Of a DNA stretch of 13,024 nucleotides, positions 5,263 through 12,428 are shown piece after piece. The stretch spans positions 6,358 to 19,381 of the forward strand of contig DEKO01000199.1 of the NCBI GenBank assembly GCA_002353885.1, given 5' to 3'. The notes below the pieces were generated by a model that saw nothing but the letters and a program-made list of their open reading frames with translations, was not told the origin of the DNA and did no database searches. The position numbers were made by a program, and so were the translations under genes. Position 1 is the first letter of the stretch; each line of letters begins with the position of its first letter. Source of the stretch: Porphyromonadaceae bacterium UBA2720. GTDB taxonomy: Bacteria > Bacteroidota > Bacteroidia > Bacteroidales > Muribaculaceae.

Positions 5263-7326
5263 ATGAAGCGAATAACCACATACATACTGTTGCTGCTGGT
5301 GGCGATGGCCGTGCAGGCCCAGATCAACACCGACCAGGTGATGCGCATCGGCCGCAACTCGCTCTACTTTGAGGACTACATCCTCTCGATTCAGTATTTC
5401 AACCAGGTCATCAAGGTCAAACCGTTCCTGGCCGAGCCATACTTCTACCGAGCTGTGGCCAAAATCAACCTTGAGGACTACCAGGGGGCCGAGGCCGACG
5501 CGTCGCTAGCCATCGAACGCAACCCCTTCATCGTCGACGCTTATCAGGTGCGCGGTGTGGCCCGGCAGAACCTGCGCGACTTCAAGGGCGCTATTGCCGA
5601 CTATGACAAGGGATTGGAGCTCATGCCCGAGGAGAAGGTGTTTCTCATGAATCGCGCCGTGTGCCAGGATGAGCTGAAACTGTACGACGAGGCACAGGCC
5701 AGCTACGACCGGCTCATCAGGCTAGACCCAAAGAACGACCGTGCCTATCTGGGACTGGCTCACCTCAACCTGGCCCGCAAGGACTCGACCGCCGCGCTGC
5801 TCAATCTGGCACGAAGCATCGAGCTGTCAAAGAACAACGCCAGCGCTTACGTTATGCGCGCCGAAATCGAGATGCGCAGCCAGCACGACTATGAGGCTGC
5901 ACTAGCCGACATGAACGAGGCCATCAAGCTCGAGCCTAACTATGCCGGCTACTTTGTCAACCGCGCCTACATGAAGTATCACCTTGATGACTACTTCGGA
6001 GCCATGGCCGACTATGACTACGCCGTGAGCCTCGACCCAAACAACATGGAGGCGCACTTCAATCGCGCGCTGCTACAGGCCGAGGTCGGCGAGAACAACA
6101 AGGCTATCGACAACTTCAGCCGCGTGCTCAAGAGCGACCCGCAGAACTTCATGGCGCTCTACAACCGCGCCATGCTCTATATGCGCACAGGCCAGTACCG
6201 CAAAGCCATCGGCGACATGGACCGTGTGCTGGAGAAATATCCCAAGTTTGAGGCTGGCTATATGGCGCGCGGCGGTGCCAAGCGTCAACTGGGCGACCTC
6301 AAGGGCGAGAAGGCTGACTACGACCGTGCCCTTGCCATCTTCAAGAGCAAGAAGACCCGTGTGAGCGATTTCAACCCCGCCGAGGTCGAGGCCGAAGCTG
6401 CCGTGAAGCGGGCCAAGGAGCGAGCAGAGATGGGATTTGTAGACGAACCCGAGACGCAAGACGAGATCATGGCCCGATTTGACCAGCTGCTCACCGTCGC
6501 CCCCGAGAATCCCATCAAGCCTGAGTATGACAACAAGCAGCGAGGCCGCATACAGAACAGCAACGTCGAGGTCGAGCCTGAGCCCATGGTGCTGCTCACC
6601 TACTATGTGCGTGACAACAAACTCAACGGCAACACCTACTACATGCGCGAGATTGATGAGGTCAACGACAGCCGGCTGCTGTCTGCCACGCTGTCGCTGG
6701 TCAGCGGCGACCAGCGACTGGCCGAGCAGGAGATCAACCGGCACTTTGCCAGCATTGAGTACTACAATAGCCTTCTGTCGGGTGCAAAACCTCGTGCCGT
6801 CGACTACTTTGCCCGTGCGATGGACTACCTGATGGTGCGCAATCCCGAGGCTGCCATCGCCGATGCTGACCGTGCCATTGCCGCCAGCCCCGAGTTCACG
6901 CTGGCCTACTTCCTGCGTGCCAACGCGCGCTATATGCGATACCGCATGGCACAGAGTGGGGCAGAGGTCGATGCTGTCGCCACCACCGATGTCAAGGCGC
7001 AGGCCATGCTGCACCAGCGCGAGGACGCCGAAGCGCTGCAGCAGATGGTCGCCGACCTTGACCAAGTGCTCAAGCGCTCGCCCAAGAATGTCTATGCACA
7101 CTTTGACAAGGGCAACGCCTATATGCTCATGGGCGACTACACGAGTGCCATCAGCTCGTTTACCAGTGCCCTCGAGGTCAAGCCCGACCTGGGCGAGGCT
7201 TACTACAACCGGGGCTTGATGTACTTGCGCCTGGGCAACAAGCCACTGGGCGTGGCCGACCTCAGCAAAGCCGGCGAACTGGGCATCCTGCCCAGCTACA
7301 ACGTCCTCAAGCGCATGACCAAATAA
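5263..7326 (+). CDS. Secreted tetratricopeptide-repeat (TPR) protein
   Basis: The 687-residue protein has a cleavable signal peptide (residues 1-19, ending in VQA before Q20), so it is exported to the periplasm or outer membrane. Residues about 22-360 are a run of about ten TPR units of 34 residues with the usual small and aromatic positions, for example AYQVRGVARQNLRDFKGAIADYDKGLEL at about 93-120 in which the pattern is clear. A charged helical linker (370-412) and a non-TPR section (about 415-500, containing PMVLLTYYVRDNKLNGNTYYM) interrupt the array. TPR units resume at about 508-560 and 590-672. TPR arrays are protein-binding scaffolds; no enzymatic motif is seen. From memory, a protein of this kind precedes thrS in other Bacteroidales, so this is likely a conserved core gene. 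The G+C content and codon use are clearly higher than in the genes to its left. A strong terminator follows 15 bases after the stop. Confidence 0.85.
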   Translation: MKRITTYILLLLVAMAVQAQINTDQVMRIGRNSLYFEDYILSIQYFNQVIKVKPFLAEPYFYRAVAKINLEDYQGAEADASLAIERNPFIVDAYQVRGVARQNLRDFKGAIADYDKGLELMPEEKVFLMNRAVCQDELKLYDEAQASYDRLIRLDPKNDRAYLGLAHLNLARKDSTAALLNLARSIELSKNNASAYVMRAEIEMRSQHDYEAALADMNEAIKLEPNYAGYFVNRAYMKYHLDDYFGAMADYDYAVSLDPNNMEAHFNRALLQAEVGENNKAIDNFSRVLKSDPQNFMALYNRAMLYMRTGQYRKAIGDMDRVLEKYPKFEAGYMARGGAKRQLGDLKGEKADYDRALAIFKSKKTRVSDFNPAEVEAEAAVKRAKERAEMGFVDEPETQDEIMARFDQLLTVAPENPIKPEYDNKQRGRIQNSNVEVEPEPMVLLTYYVRDNKLNGNTYYMREIDEVNDSRLLSATLSLVSGDQRLAEQEINRHFASIEYYNSLLSGAKPRAVDYFARAMDYLMVRNPEAAIADADRAIAASPEFTLAYFLRANARYMRYRMAQSGAEVDAVATTDVKAQAMLHQREDAEALQQMVADLDQVLKRSPKNVYAHFDKGNAYMLMGDYTSAISSFTSALEVKPDLGEAYYNRGLMYLRLGNKPLGVADLSKAGELGILPSYNVLKRMTK

Positions 7327-7341
7327 CAAACCTATCATGTG

Positions 7342-7367
7342 GGCCTCGGTTATGCCGAGGCCTTTTT
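7342..7367 (+). terminator. Intrinsic terminator after the TPR gene
   Basis: GGCCTCGG (7342-7349) pairs perfectly with CCGAGGCC (7355-7362) around a five-base loop, TTATG, and five T residues follow directly. The stop codon of the TPR gene lies 15 bases before it. The stem is nearly the same sequence as in the terminator at 9431-9461. Confidence 0.9.
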
Positions 7368-7391
7368 CTCGCAAAAAAATCCGTCTCGCTG

Positions 7392-7419
7392 TTGCAAAAT
7401 CTTCATTCACTACGTCTAT
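7392..7419 (+). promoter_or_regulatory. Candidate ECF-type promoter of the sigma cassette
   Basis: After the terminator comes TTGCAA (7392-7397), a 15-base AT-rich spacer, and CGTCTAT (7413-7419), about 55 bases before the ATG at 7474. CGTC-type -10 elements are typical of ECF sigma factors, and ECF operons are often self-activated. The housekeeping TAnnTTTG element is absent here. The -35 match is loose, so this is an inference about autoregulation by the sigma factor encoded at 7974-8495. Confidence 0.35.
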
Positions 7420-7473
7420 ACAGTTGAAAGCGCTTTTTAACTGAATGTGGAACCCGATAAACCAACAAAAACA

Positions 7474-7974
7474 ATGAAGAAGTTTTTATTGACTATAGCG
7501 CTGGCGCTCACTGCCTGCATGTGGACAATGGCCGAGACTGTCGATGAGTTCATCGCAACGATGAAGAGCGACACAACAGTTGAGTGCGTCGAGCTTACCC
7601 CCGATATGCTCAAGGCGATCGTGCAACAGCAGATGGCGCAAGCGGCTGTGCCGAACGATACGGCAATGAAGATACTGCAAGGGACCAGAACCATACAAAT
7701 TCTGGACGGTAAACTTCCCGAAGCGAGTGATACAATCAATGCATTCAAGGAGCGTCTGGCTGCACTCACGGTCGACGGCCTTGATGAGATGGTCAGCACC
7801 AACGAGAAGGGCGAATTTACCCGCGTGTGGATGCAGGTCGAGGGCGACAAGTGCACCATGATACTTGTGGTCACTGCCGACGAGGACGACCACGATTGGC
7901 AAGTGGTGAAGGTGGGCTGCGACATCAAAATGGACGAGAACTTCAATCTCAACGACTTGATTCACCTGAATTGA
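7474..7974 (+). CDS. DUF4252-like exported protein, first copy
   Basis: The 166-residue protein starts at the ATG at 7474, which gives a clean signal sequence, MKKFLLTIALALTAC. A GTG at 7447 would add nine polar residues and is rejected. The sequence LTAC fits a lipobox with cysteine 15, but cleavage after TMA at residue 20 is equally possible, so it is either a lipoprotein or periplasmic. The mature part has the DUF4252 pattern: VECVELTPDMLKAIV, then KILQGTRTIQILDG, a helix, and paired strands RVWMQVEGDKCTMILVV and WQVVKVGCDI. Such proteins often lie next to ECF sigma operons in Bacteroidetes; their molecular function is unknown to me. The stop codon overlaps the sigma-factor start as TGATG, indicating translational coupling. 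It shares its family, but little sequence, with the last gene of the cassette. Confidence 0.75.
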   Translation: MKKFLLTIALALTACMWTMAETVDEFIATMKSDTTVECVELTPDMLKAIVQQQMAQAAVPNDTAMKILQGTRTIQILDGKLPEASDTINAFKERLAALTVDGLDEMVSTNEKGEFTRVWMQVEGDKCTMILVVTADEDDHDWQVVKVGCDIKMDENFNLNDLIHLN

Positions 7975-8495
7975 TGGACACTTGTGAGTTCAAACGGCGT
8001 TTTTTGCCGCTCAATCGCAAACTCTATCGCGTGGCATGGTCATTAACCCACAATGTGCAGGATGCCGAGGACCTCGTGCAGGAAACATACTGCCGGCTGT
8101 GGCGCAAACGCAACGACTTGTCATCGATTGACAATGACGAAGCCTACTGCGTGAGGTCGCTCAGGAATCTCTACTACGATTGCCGGCGCATGGCCAGCGC
8201 GCGAGATGTGGATGTTGGTCCTCCTGACAACCTGCAACTGCCAGCCACCGACGATGTGCAGCGCGACATCGAGCGAACCGAGGCGGCCGAAGCCTTGCAC
8301 CGCATCATCGACACGCTTCCCGACCGGCAACGTGACATCATCACCCGTCGTGATCTGCGCGACGAGCCCTTTTCAGCCATTGCCGCCGACATGCAGATGC
8401 CTGAGGGCAGTGTGAGAACATTGCTGAGCCGTGCTCGGCTGAAATTGAAAGAACAATTCTTAAATTGGACGAACAATGACAACTCAAGAGATTAA
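7974..8495 (+). CDS. ECF-type RNA polymerase sigma factor
   Basis: The protein is 173 residues, the usual size for an ECF (group 4) sigma factor, which directs RNA polymerase to a small set of promoters. Region 2 spans about residues 8-75, with the polymerase-binding and -10 recognition helix visible as DAEDLVQETYCRLW (30-43). A variable linker follows (about 76-103). Region 4 spans about 105-162, with LPDRQRDIITRRDLRDEPFSAIA and the helix-turn-helix end MPEGSVRTLLSRARLKLKE that contacts the -35 element. I chose the ATG at 7974, which overlaps the stop of the DUF4252 gene (TGATG); an in-frame extension upstream would encode an out-of-family Arg/Gly-rich segment in the alternative frame of that gene. 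The anti-sigma-like gene starts inside its last 20 bases. The signal sensed is not evident. Confidence 0.93.
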   Translation: MDTCEFKRRFLPLNRKLYRVAWSLTHNVQDAEDLVQETYCRLWRKRNDLSSIDNDEAYCVRSLRNLYYDCRRMASARDVDVGPPDNLQLPATDDVQRDIERTEAAEALHRIIDTLPDRQRDIITRRDLRDEPFSAIAADMQMPEGSVRTLLSRARLKLKEQFLNWTNNDNSRD

Positions 8496-8946
8496 CACCC
8501 TGCTGAAAAACTATGACGAGGGGACAACTACCGAAGCACAGGAGCGTGAGCTGCGCCGGCTGGCTGCAGCTAGAGTTCTGCCGGACGAGTGGAACGAGTA
8601 TTTCGCTGCCCTAGACGACGTTGTTGAGGTGCCCGATGGGCTGGAGCAACGGCTGGAAGCCCGCATTGATGCGCTAGATGAGGTCGAGCAGGCAAAACAC
8701 CACCACTTGTGGCGGCGCATGGCAGGCATCGCGGCAACAGTGGCCATTCTGCTCTCGGTCGGACTCTATGTTCACAATCAGCGTCAGATTCAGGAAATCC
8801 TCAACAAGGACACTTATACCGACCCGCAGGCTGCATACAACGAGACCGAACTGGTGCTCACCCAAATGGCCAACCACCTGAACAAGGGCAGCGAGGGTGT
8901 TGATGCCCTTGAGCAAATGTCTGATATTCTCAACTCTAAATCTTAA
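8476..8946 (+). CDS. Membrane-spanning anti-sigma-like protein
   Basis: The 156-residue protein begins 20 bases before the end of the sigma-factor gene, in another frame, a typical sigma/anti-sigma overlap. An acidic cytoplasmic N-terminal part (1-75) opens with INTLLKNYDEGTTTEAQERELRRLAA, a pattern common in Bacteroidetes proteins encoded directly after ECF sigma factors. A hydrophobic membrane segment follows (82-99, AGIAATVAILLSVGLYV) with a short basic flank HHHLWRRM on its inner side. The remaining 57 residues would be periplasmic and helical, with TYTDPQAAYNETELVLTQMANHL recalling the partner region seen near such genes. It lacks the zinc-binding HxxxCxxC motif of ZAS anti-sigma factors. 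The role as sigma inhibitor is inferred from position, topology and length. The second DUF4252 gene starts 10 bases after its stop. Confidence 0.75.
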   Translation: MTTQEINTLLKNYDEGTTTEAQERELRRLAAARVLPDEWNEYFAALDDVVEVPDGLEQRLEARIDALDEVEQAKHHHLWRRMAGIAATVAILLSVGLYVHNQRQIQEILNKDTYTDPQAAYNETELVLTQMANHLNKGSEGVDALEQMSDILNSKS

Positions 8947-8956
8947 TTCTTACATT

Positions 8957-9409
8957 ATGAAAAGATATATAATCATCGCTCTCACCATGCTCATCATGGC
9001 TACAGCAAGTGCACAAGAAGCCATCTTCAAGAAGTATGCTGGGCAAGAGGGCATCAGTGTGGTCAATATTTCCAAGTCGATGCTCGGACTCATGTCAAGC
9101 AAGGCCAAGGGAAATAAGAAAATCAAAGACTTGGCAGGAAAACTCGAACGCATACGCATTCTCTCCTGCGAAAACAAGTCCTTAGTGCCAAAAGTCAAGA
9201 AAGATGCCATGCAGTATGTGGGCAAGAAAGGATATGACGAACTCATGAGCACCCAGGAAGGGAGCGAGCAAGTCTATATCTTGCAGCACTCCCTCGGTGG
9301 CAACAACTACGAGTATGTCGTGCTGAGCATCGAGAAAAACGAGGTCAGCCTCATCAACATCATTGGTCACCTCACCATTGACGAGATTAAGTCTATCTCG
9401 CAGATGTGA
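8957..9409 (+). CDS. DUF4252 family exported protein, second copy
   Basis: The 150-residue protein starts at the ATG at 8957, which gives a clear signal peptide with cleavage after TASA, leaving glutamine 20 at the N-terminus. Unlike the first copy it has no lipobox. The mature part closely follows the DUF4252 pattern: IFKKYAGQEGISVVNISKSML, LERIRILSCEN, a helix ending in GYDELM, then QVYILQHSLG, YEYVVLSIEKNEVSLINIIG and a final HLTIDEIKSIS helix. An upstream ATG at 8897, inside the anti-sigma gene, would place the signal peptide internally and is rejected. It lies 10 bases after the anti-sigma gene and ends 21 bases before a strong terminator, so it is the last gene of the cassette. A role as extracytoplasmic output or sensor of the sigma system is a guess. 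Confidence 0.85.
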   Translation: MKRYIIIALTMLIMATASAQEAIFKKYAGQEGISVVNISKSMLGLMSSKAKGNKKIKDLAGKLERIRILSCENKSLVPKVKKDAMQYVGKKGYDELMSTQEGSEQVYILQHSLGGNNYEYVVLSIEKNEVSLINIIGHLTIDEIKSISQM

Positions 9410-9430
9410 CAACTGCAACAACTTGTTGTG

Positions 9431-9461
9431 CAGGCCTCGGTGCAGCCGGGGCCTGTTTTTT
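9431..9461 (+). terminator. Intrinsic terminator of the sigma cassette
   Basis: CAGGCCTCGG (9431-9440) pairs with CCGGGGCCTG (9446-9455) over 10 bp including one G-U, with a five-base loop TGCAG and six T residues after it. It isolates the sigma cassette from thrS. Seventeen of the 21 central positions are identical to the terminator at 7342-7362. Confidence 0.9.
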
Positions 9462-9536
9462 GCCGTAAAATCACAAAAAACGATAGTATCGCAAATAATT
9501 CTTCATTCTACATTCACAATTCTCAATTTTTTGTAT

Positions 9537-9544
9537 TACCTTTG
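9537..9544 (+). promoter_or_regulatory. Bacteroidetes -7 element for thrS
   Basis: TACCTTTG matches TAnnTTTG exactly and follows an AT-rich stretch. It lies 67 bases before the thrS start codon and after the terminator of the previous cassette. The -33 position carries no clear TTG. Initiation would be near 9550, in time to include the hairpin at 9567-9586 in the leader. Confidence 0.6.
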
Positions 9545-9566
9545 CACGATATTTTAAAAACAGTGT

Positions 9567-9586
9567 CGTGCCGTCCGTAGGGCACG
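9567..9586 (+). promoter_or_regulatory. Leader hairpin upstream of thrS
   Basis: CGTGCC (9567-9572) and GGCACG (9581-9586) form a 6-bp stem with an eight-base loop. An alternative GCCGT/ACGGC pairing (9570-9574 with 9584-9588) competes for the same bases. It sits 25 bases before the start codon. It has no T-run and no T-box features. It could modulate translation or simply protect the 5' end. Confidence 0.35.
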
Positions 9587-9611
9587 GCCTTAACATTATG
9601 ATATTATAGCA

Positions 9612-11546
9612 ATGATTAACATTAAATTTCCAGATGGAAACGTCAAGCAATTTGAGGTAGGCACCACGCCCCTGCAGATTGCCGAGAGCATTAGCGCCGG
9701 GCTGGCTCGTAACATCCTGGCTGCTTCGTTGAACGATGAGGAATGGGACATCGCACGCCCCATTGACCACGATGGCGACATCAAGTTCTTCAAGTGGGAG
9801 GATCCCGAGGGCAAACACGCCTTCTGGCACACATCGGCACACCTCCTGGCCGAGGCATTACAAGAGCTCTACAAGGGCATCCAGTTCGGCATTGGTCCGG
9901 CTATCGAAAACGGGTTCTATTATGACATCGATCCGGGCGAGAACACCATCACAAGCGCCGACTTCCCCAAGATTGAGAAAAAGATGCAAGAGCTGGTGGC
10001 ACGCAAAGAGGCCGTTGAGCGTCATAGCATCAGCAAGGCCGATGCGCTCAAGTTCTTCGGCGACGGAGGACAGACCCTCAAGTGCGAGCTCATCAGCGAA
10101 CTCGAGGATGGCAACATCTCAACATATACCCAAGGTAACTTTACCGACCTTTGCCGTGGTCCGCACATTCCTAATGTGGCACCCATCAAGGCGGTGAAAA
10201 TATTGTCGCTGGCCGGAGCCTACTGGCGTGGCGACGAGAAGCGGCCACAGTTGGTTCGCGTCTATGGCATCTCCTTCCCCAAGAAGTCGATGCTTGACGA
10301 GTACCTCGTGCTGCTCGAGGAGGCCAAGAAGCGCGACCACCGCAAGATTGGCAAGGAGATGGAACTGTTTGCTTTCTCGCCCAATGTCGGTGCCGGCCTG
10401 CCCCTGTGGCTGCCCAAGGGCGCCGCACTGCGCAACCGCCTGCAGGACTTCCTGGCCAAGATCCAGAAGAAGTATGGCTATCAGCAGGTGATTACACCGC
10501 ACATCGGCAATAAGATGCTCTATGTCACCAGTGGACACTACGCTAAGTATGGCAAGGACTCGTTCCAGCCCATTCACACGCCCGAGGAGGACGAGGAGTA
10601 TCTGCTCAAACCCATGAACTGCCCCCATCACTGCGAAATCTACAAGACTGCTCCGCGCAGCTATCGCGACCTGCCGTTGCGTTTGGCTGAGTTCGGTACG
10701 GTCTATCGTTATGAGCAGAGCGGAGAGTTGCACGGACTGACCCGCGTGCGCAGCTTCACACAGGATGATGCCCATCTGTTCTGTACACCCGACCAACTCA
10801 AGCAGGAGTTCCTGGGCGTGATGGAGATCATCTCGTTCATATTCCGCATCTTCGGCTTCGAGTATGAGGCACAGATTTCGCTTCGTGACCCCAACAATCC
10901 CAGCAAGTATGTCGGCAGTGACGAGAACTGGGAGAAGGCCGAGCGTGCCATCATCGAGGCTTGCGAGGAGAAGGGGCTCAAGGCGCGCCAAGAAACCGGC
11001 GAGGCCGCATTCTACGGACCCAAGCTCGACTTCATGGTCAAGGATGCTCTGGGACGTCGATGGCAGTTGGGCACCATCCAAGTCGACTACAACCTGCCCG
11101 AGCGTTTCGGACTCGAGTATACGGGTGCCGACAATCTCAAGCACCGTCCCGTCATGATTCACCGCGCACCATTCGGCTCGCTCGAGCGATTTGTGGCTGT
11201 GCTGCTCGAGCACACTGCAGGCAAGCTGCCCCTGTGGCTTGTGCCAGACCAGTGTGTTGTGCTTCCCATCAGCGAGAAGTATAACGACTATGCTCATCAC
11301 GTTTGCCAGGTGCTCGACGAGAACAATGTGCGGGCCATCGTCGACGACCGCAACGAGAAGATTGGCAAGAAGATACGCGACAACGAGCTCAAGCGCATCC
11401 CCTATCTGTTGATCGTGGGTGAGAAAGAAGCTGCTGCCGAAGAAGTTTCTGTAAGAAAACAAGGCGAAGGTGACCAAGGTTCGAAAAAAATTATTACCTT
11501 TGCAGCCGATATTAACGCTGAAGTGGCTGAGATGACCAAGTTTTGA
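9612..11546 (+). CDS. thrS: Threonine--tRNA ligase
   Basis: The cytoplasmic enzyme activates threonine with ATP and charges tRNA(Thr). At 644 residues it is full length. Order of domains: TGS domain (about 1-62), editing domain (about 65-225) with the HxxxH pair H73/H77 and the CxxxH pair C181/H185, which removes mischarged serine. The class II catalytic core follows (about 245-535), then the anticodon-binding domain (about 540-644). The zinc ligands of the active site are present at C337 (MNCPHH), H388 (DDAHLF) and H517 (IHRAPFGSLERF). Motif 2 reads FGTVYRYEQSGELHGLTRVR (361-380) and motif 3 HRAPFGSLER. It has its own promoter and leader. A promoter element for the ribosomal genes lies inside its last 20 codons. 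infC starts 59 bases after its stop. Confidence 0.98.
   Translation: MINIKFPDGNVKQFEVGTTPLQIAESISAGLARNILAASLNDEEWDIARPIDHDGDIKFFKWEDPEGKHAFWHTSAHLLAEALQELYKGIQFGIGPAIENGFYYDIDPGENTITSADFPKIEKKMQELVARKEAVERHSISKADALKFFGDGGQTLKCELISELEDGNISTYTQGNFTDLCRGPHIPNVAPIKAVKILSLAGAYWRGDEKRPQLVRVYGISFPKKSMLDEYLVLLEEAKKRDHRKIGKEMELFAFSPNVGAGLPLWLPKGAALRNRLQDFLAKIQKKYGYQQVITPHIGNKMLYVTSGHYAKYGKDSFQPIHTPEEDEEYLLKPMNCPHHCEIYKTAPRSYRDLPLRLAEFGTVYRYEQSGELHGLTRVRSFTQDDAHLFCTPDQLKQEFLGVMEIISFIFRIFGFEYEAQISLRDPNNPSKYVGSDENWEKAERAIIEACEEKGLKARQETGEAAFYGPKLDFMVKDALGRRWQLGTIQVDYNLPERFGLEYTGADNLKHRPVMIHRAPFGSLERFVAVLLEHTAGKLPLWLVPDQCVVLPISEKYNDYAHHVCQVLDENNVRAIVDDRNEKIGKKIRDNELKRIPYLLIVGEKEAAAEEVSVRKQGEGDQGSKKIITFAADINAEVAEMTKF
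11495..11502 (+). promoter_or_regulatory. Candidate internal promoter for infC-rpmI-rplT
   Basis: TACCTTTG, an exact -7 match, lies inside the 3' end of thrS (codons for IITFAA) directly after an A-rich stretch that is unusual for this otherwise GC-biased gene. Its context ATTACCTTTGCA is almost the same as at the thrS promoter (9536-9546). Initiation near 11508 would give infC a leader of about 100 bases. The -33 region has no clear TTG. Confidence 0.45.
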
Positions 11547-11605
11547 TGATGTCAGAACTTGATTATCAGCTGCTTATGGCCAATATTCATACTTAAAATT
11601 ACTTG

Positions 11606-12310
11606 ATGGAGAAAAAACCATTCTGGACGGGACCCAAGCGTCCTTCGGCCCCTGCGGGCGGAAATGCTGGCCGTCGCAACAATGACCGCCGACGTGGCGG
11701 CAAAAACAATGACAAGGACAGCCATGCCATCAACGAGCAGATTCGTGCTCGTGAGGTGAGGCTTGTAGGCGACAACGTGGAGGAGGGTATTTACCCAACT
11801 CAGCGAGCACTCAAGATTGCAGAGGAACAGGGAATGGACCTGATTGAAATTGCGCCCATGGCACAACCGCCGGTGTGCAAAATCATGGACTACCAGAAGT
11901 TCCAGTACCAGCAGCGCAAACGTCTCAAGGAGCAGAAGGCCAAGTCGACCAAGGTCGTGGTCAAGGAAATACGTTTCGGACCACAAACCGATGAGCACGA
12001 CTACAACTTCAAGCTCAAGCACGCCATCGGATTCCTCCAGGAGGGATGCAAGGTTAAGAGCTACGTCTTCTTCAAGGGGCGCTCAATCTTGTTCAAAGAG
12101 CAGGGCGAAGTGTTGCTACTGCGTTTTGCCAACGACCTTGAGGAGTATGGCAAGGTGGAACAGATGCCTGTGCTTGAAGGCAAGCGCATGACCATCATGC
12201 TATCGCCCAAGAAGGCTCCTGCCAAGAAGAAAGACGCTCCTGCTGGCGACGGGAACACAGAGCAAGCTGTGGGAACAAAGGCTGAACAGGCTCCGGCAAG
12301 TGATGAGTAA
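11606..12310 (+). CDS. infC: Translation initiation factor IF-3
   Basis: IF3 binds the 30S subunit, prevents premature 50S joining and discriminates initiator tRNA and start codons. The 234-residue protein has the N-terminal domain at about 40-105, with INEQIRAREVRLVG and the signature PPVCKIMDYQKFQYQQRK (88-105), a lysine-rich linker helix, and the C-terminal domain at about 113-202 (STKVVVKEIRFGPQTDEHDY). It is longer than the usual 170-180 residues because of a basic Arg/Asn/Gly-rich N-terminal tail (10-38) and a Lys/Ala/Glu-rich C-terminal tail (201-234). Such tails occur in Bacteroidetes IF3. I chose the ATG at 11606; a TTG lies directly before it (11603-11605), so the start is a tandem TTG-ATG. 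There is no in-frame AUU start as in Escherichia coli. Confidence 0.96.
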   Translation: MEKKPFWTGPKRPSAPAGGNAGRRNNDRRRGGKNNDKDSHAINEQIRAREVRLVGDNVEEGIYPTQRALKIAEEQGMDLIEIAPMAQPPVCKIMDYQKFQYQQRKRLKEQKAKSTKVVVKEIRFGPQTDEHDYNFKLKHAIGFLQEGCKVKSYVFFKGRSILFKEQGEVLLLRFANDLEEYGKVEQMPVLEGKRMTIMLSPKKAPAKKKDAPAGDGNTEQAVGTKAEQAPASDE

Positions 12311-12311
12311 A

Positions 12312-12395
12312 ATCAGAGAGCTAATTCGCTGAGCTATCTGATATTTAAACCGAAGGAAAAGGGGCATCAGGCTTGGTAAGTGCCTGGTCCCCGGT
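12312..12395 (+). promoter_or_regulatory. Structured leader before rpmI, possible r-protein control site
   Basis: The 118-base spacer between infC and rpmI contains two hairpins. The first pairs ATCAGA (12312-12317) with TCTGAT (12337-12342) and continues as AGCT/AGCT. The second pairs GGGG and CAGGC (12361-12372) with GCCTG and CCCC (12382-12392), and can extend through ACCG/CGGT (12349-12352 with 12392-12395). No T-run follows directly, so a terminator is unlikely. In other bacteria L20 represses this operon through a structured RNA near this position. That it does so here is inference. Confidence 0.45.
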
Positions 12396-12428
12396 AATTA
12401 ATAACTATCTTTTTTAATAACAAACAAA

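Noticed and set aside
5000..5266. Plus-strand open frame of 88 codons before the TPR gene
   Set aside because: It overlaps the candidate RNA, crosses the TPR promoter and the TPR start codon, and shows no protein-like pattern.
6073..7410. Long minus-strand open frame of 445 codons opposite the TPR gene
   Set aside because: It lies antisense to a clear TPR gene with strong codon bias, which keeps the opposite frame free of stops. The translation is a low-complexity Val/Leu/Ala/Gly mix without motifs.
7447..7473. GTG start for the first DUF4252 gene
   Set aside because: It would put nine polar residues before an otherwise ideal signal sequence. The ATG at 7474 is better.
7827..7973. Upstream extension of the sigma-factor reading frame
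   Set aside because: The added 49 residues come from the alternative frame of the DUF4252 gene and do not resemble sigma factors. The ATG at 7974 gives a standard N-terminus.
8897..8956. Earlier ATG for the second DUF4252 gene inside the anti-sigma gene
   Set aside because: It would bury the signal peptide 20 residues into the protein and create a long overlap.
9410..9611. T-box or other amino-acid-sensing riboswitch before thrS
   Set aside because: The leader after the promoter is only about 60 bases, with one small hairpin and no T-box sequence or antiterminator.
10119..11477. Long minus-strand open frame of 452 codons opposite thrS
   Set aside because: It mirrors a certain threonyl-tRNA synthetase gene with all catalytic residues, so it is a codon-bias shadow.
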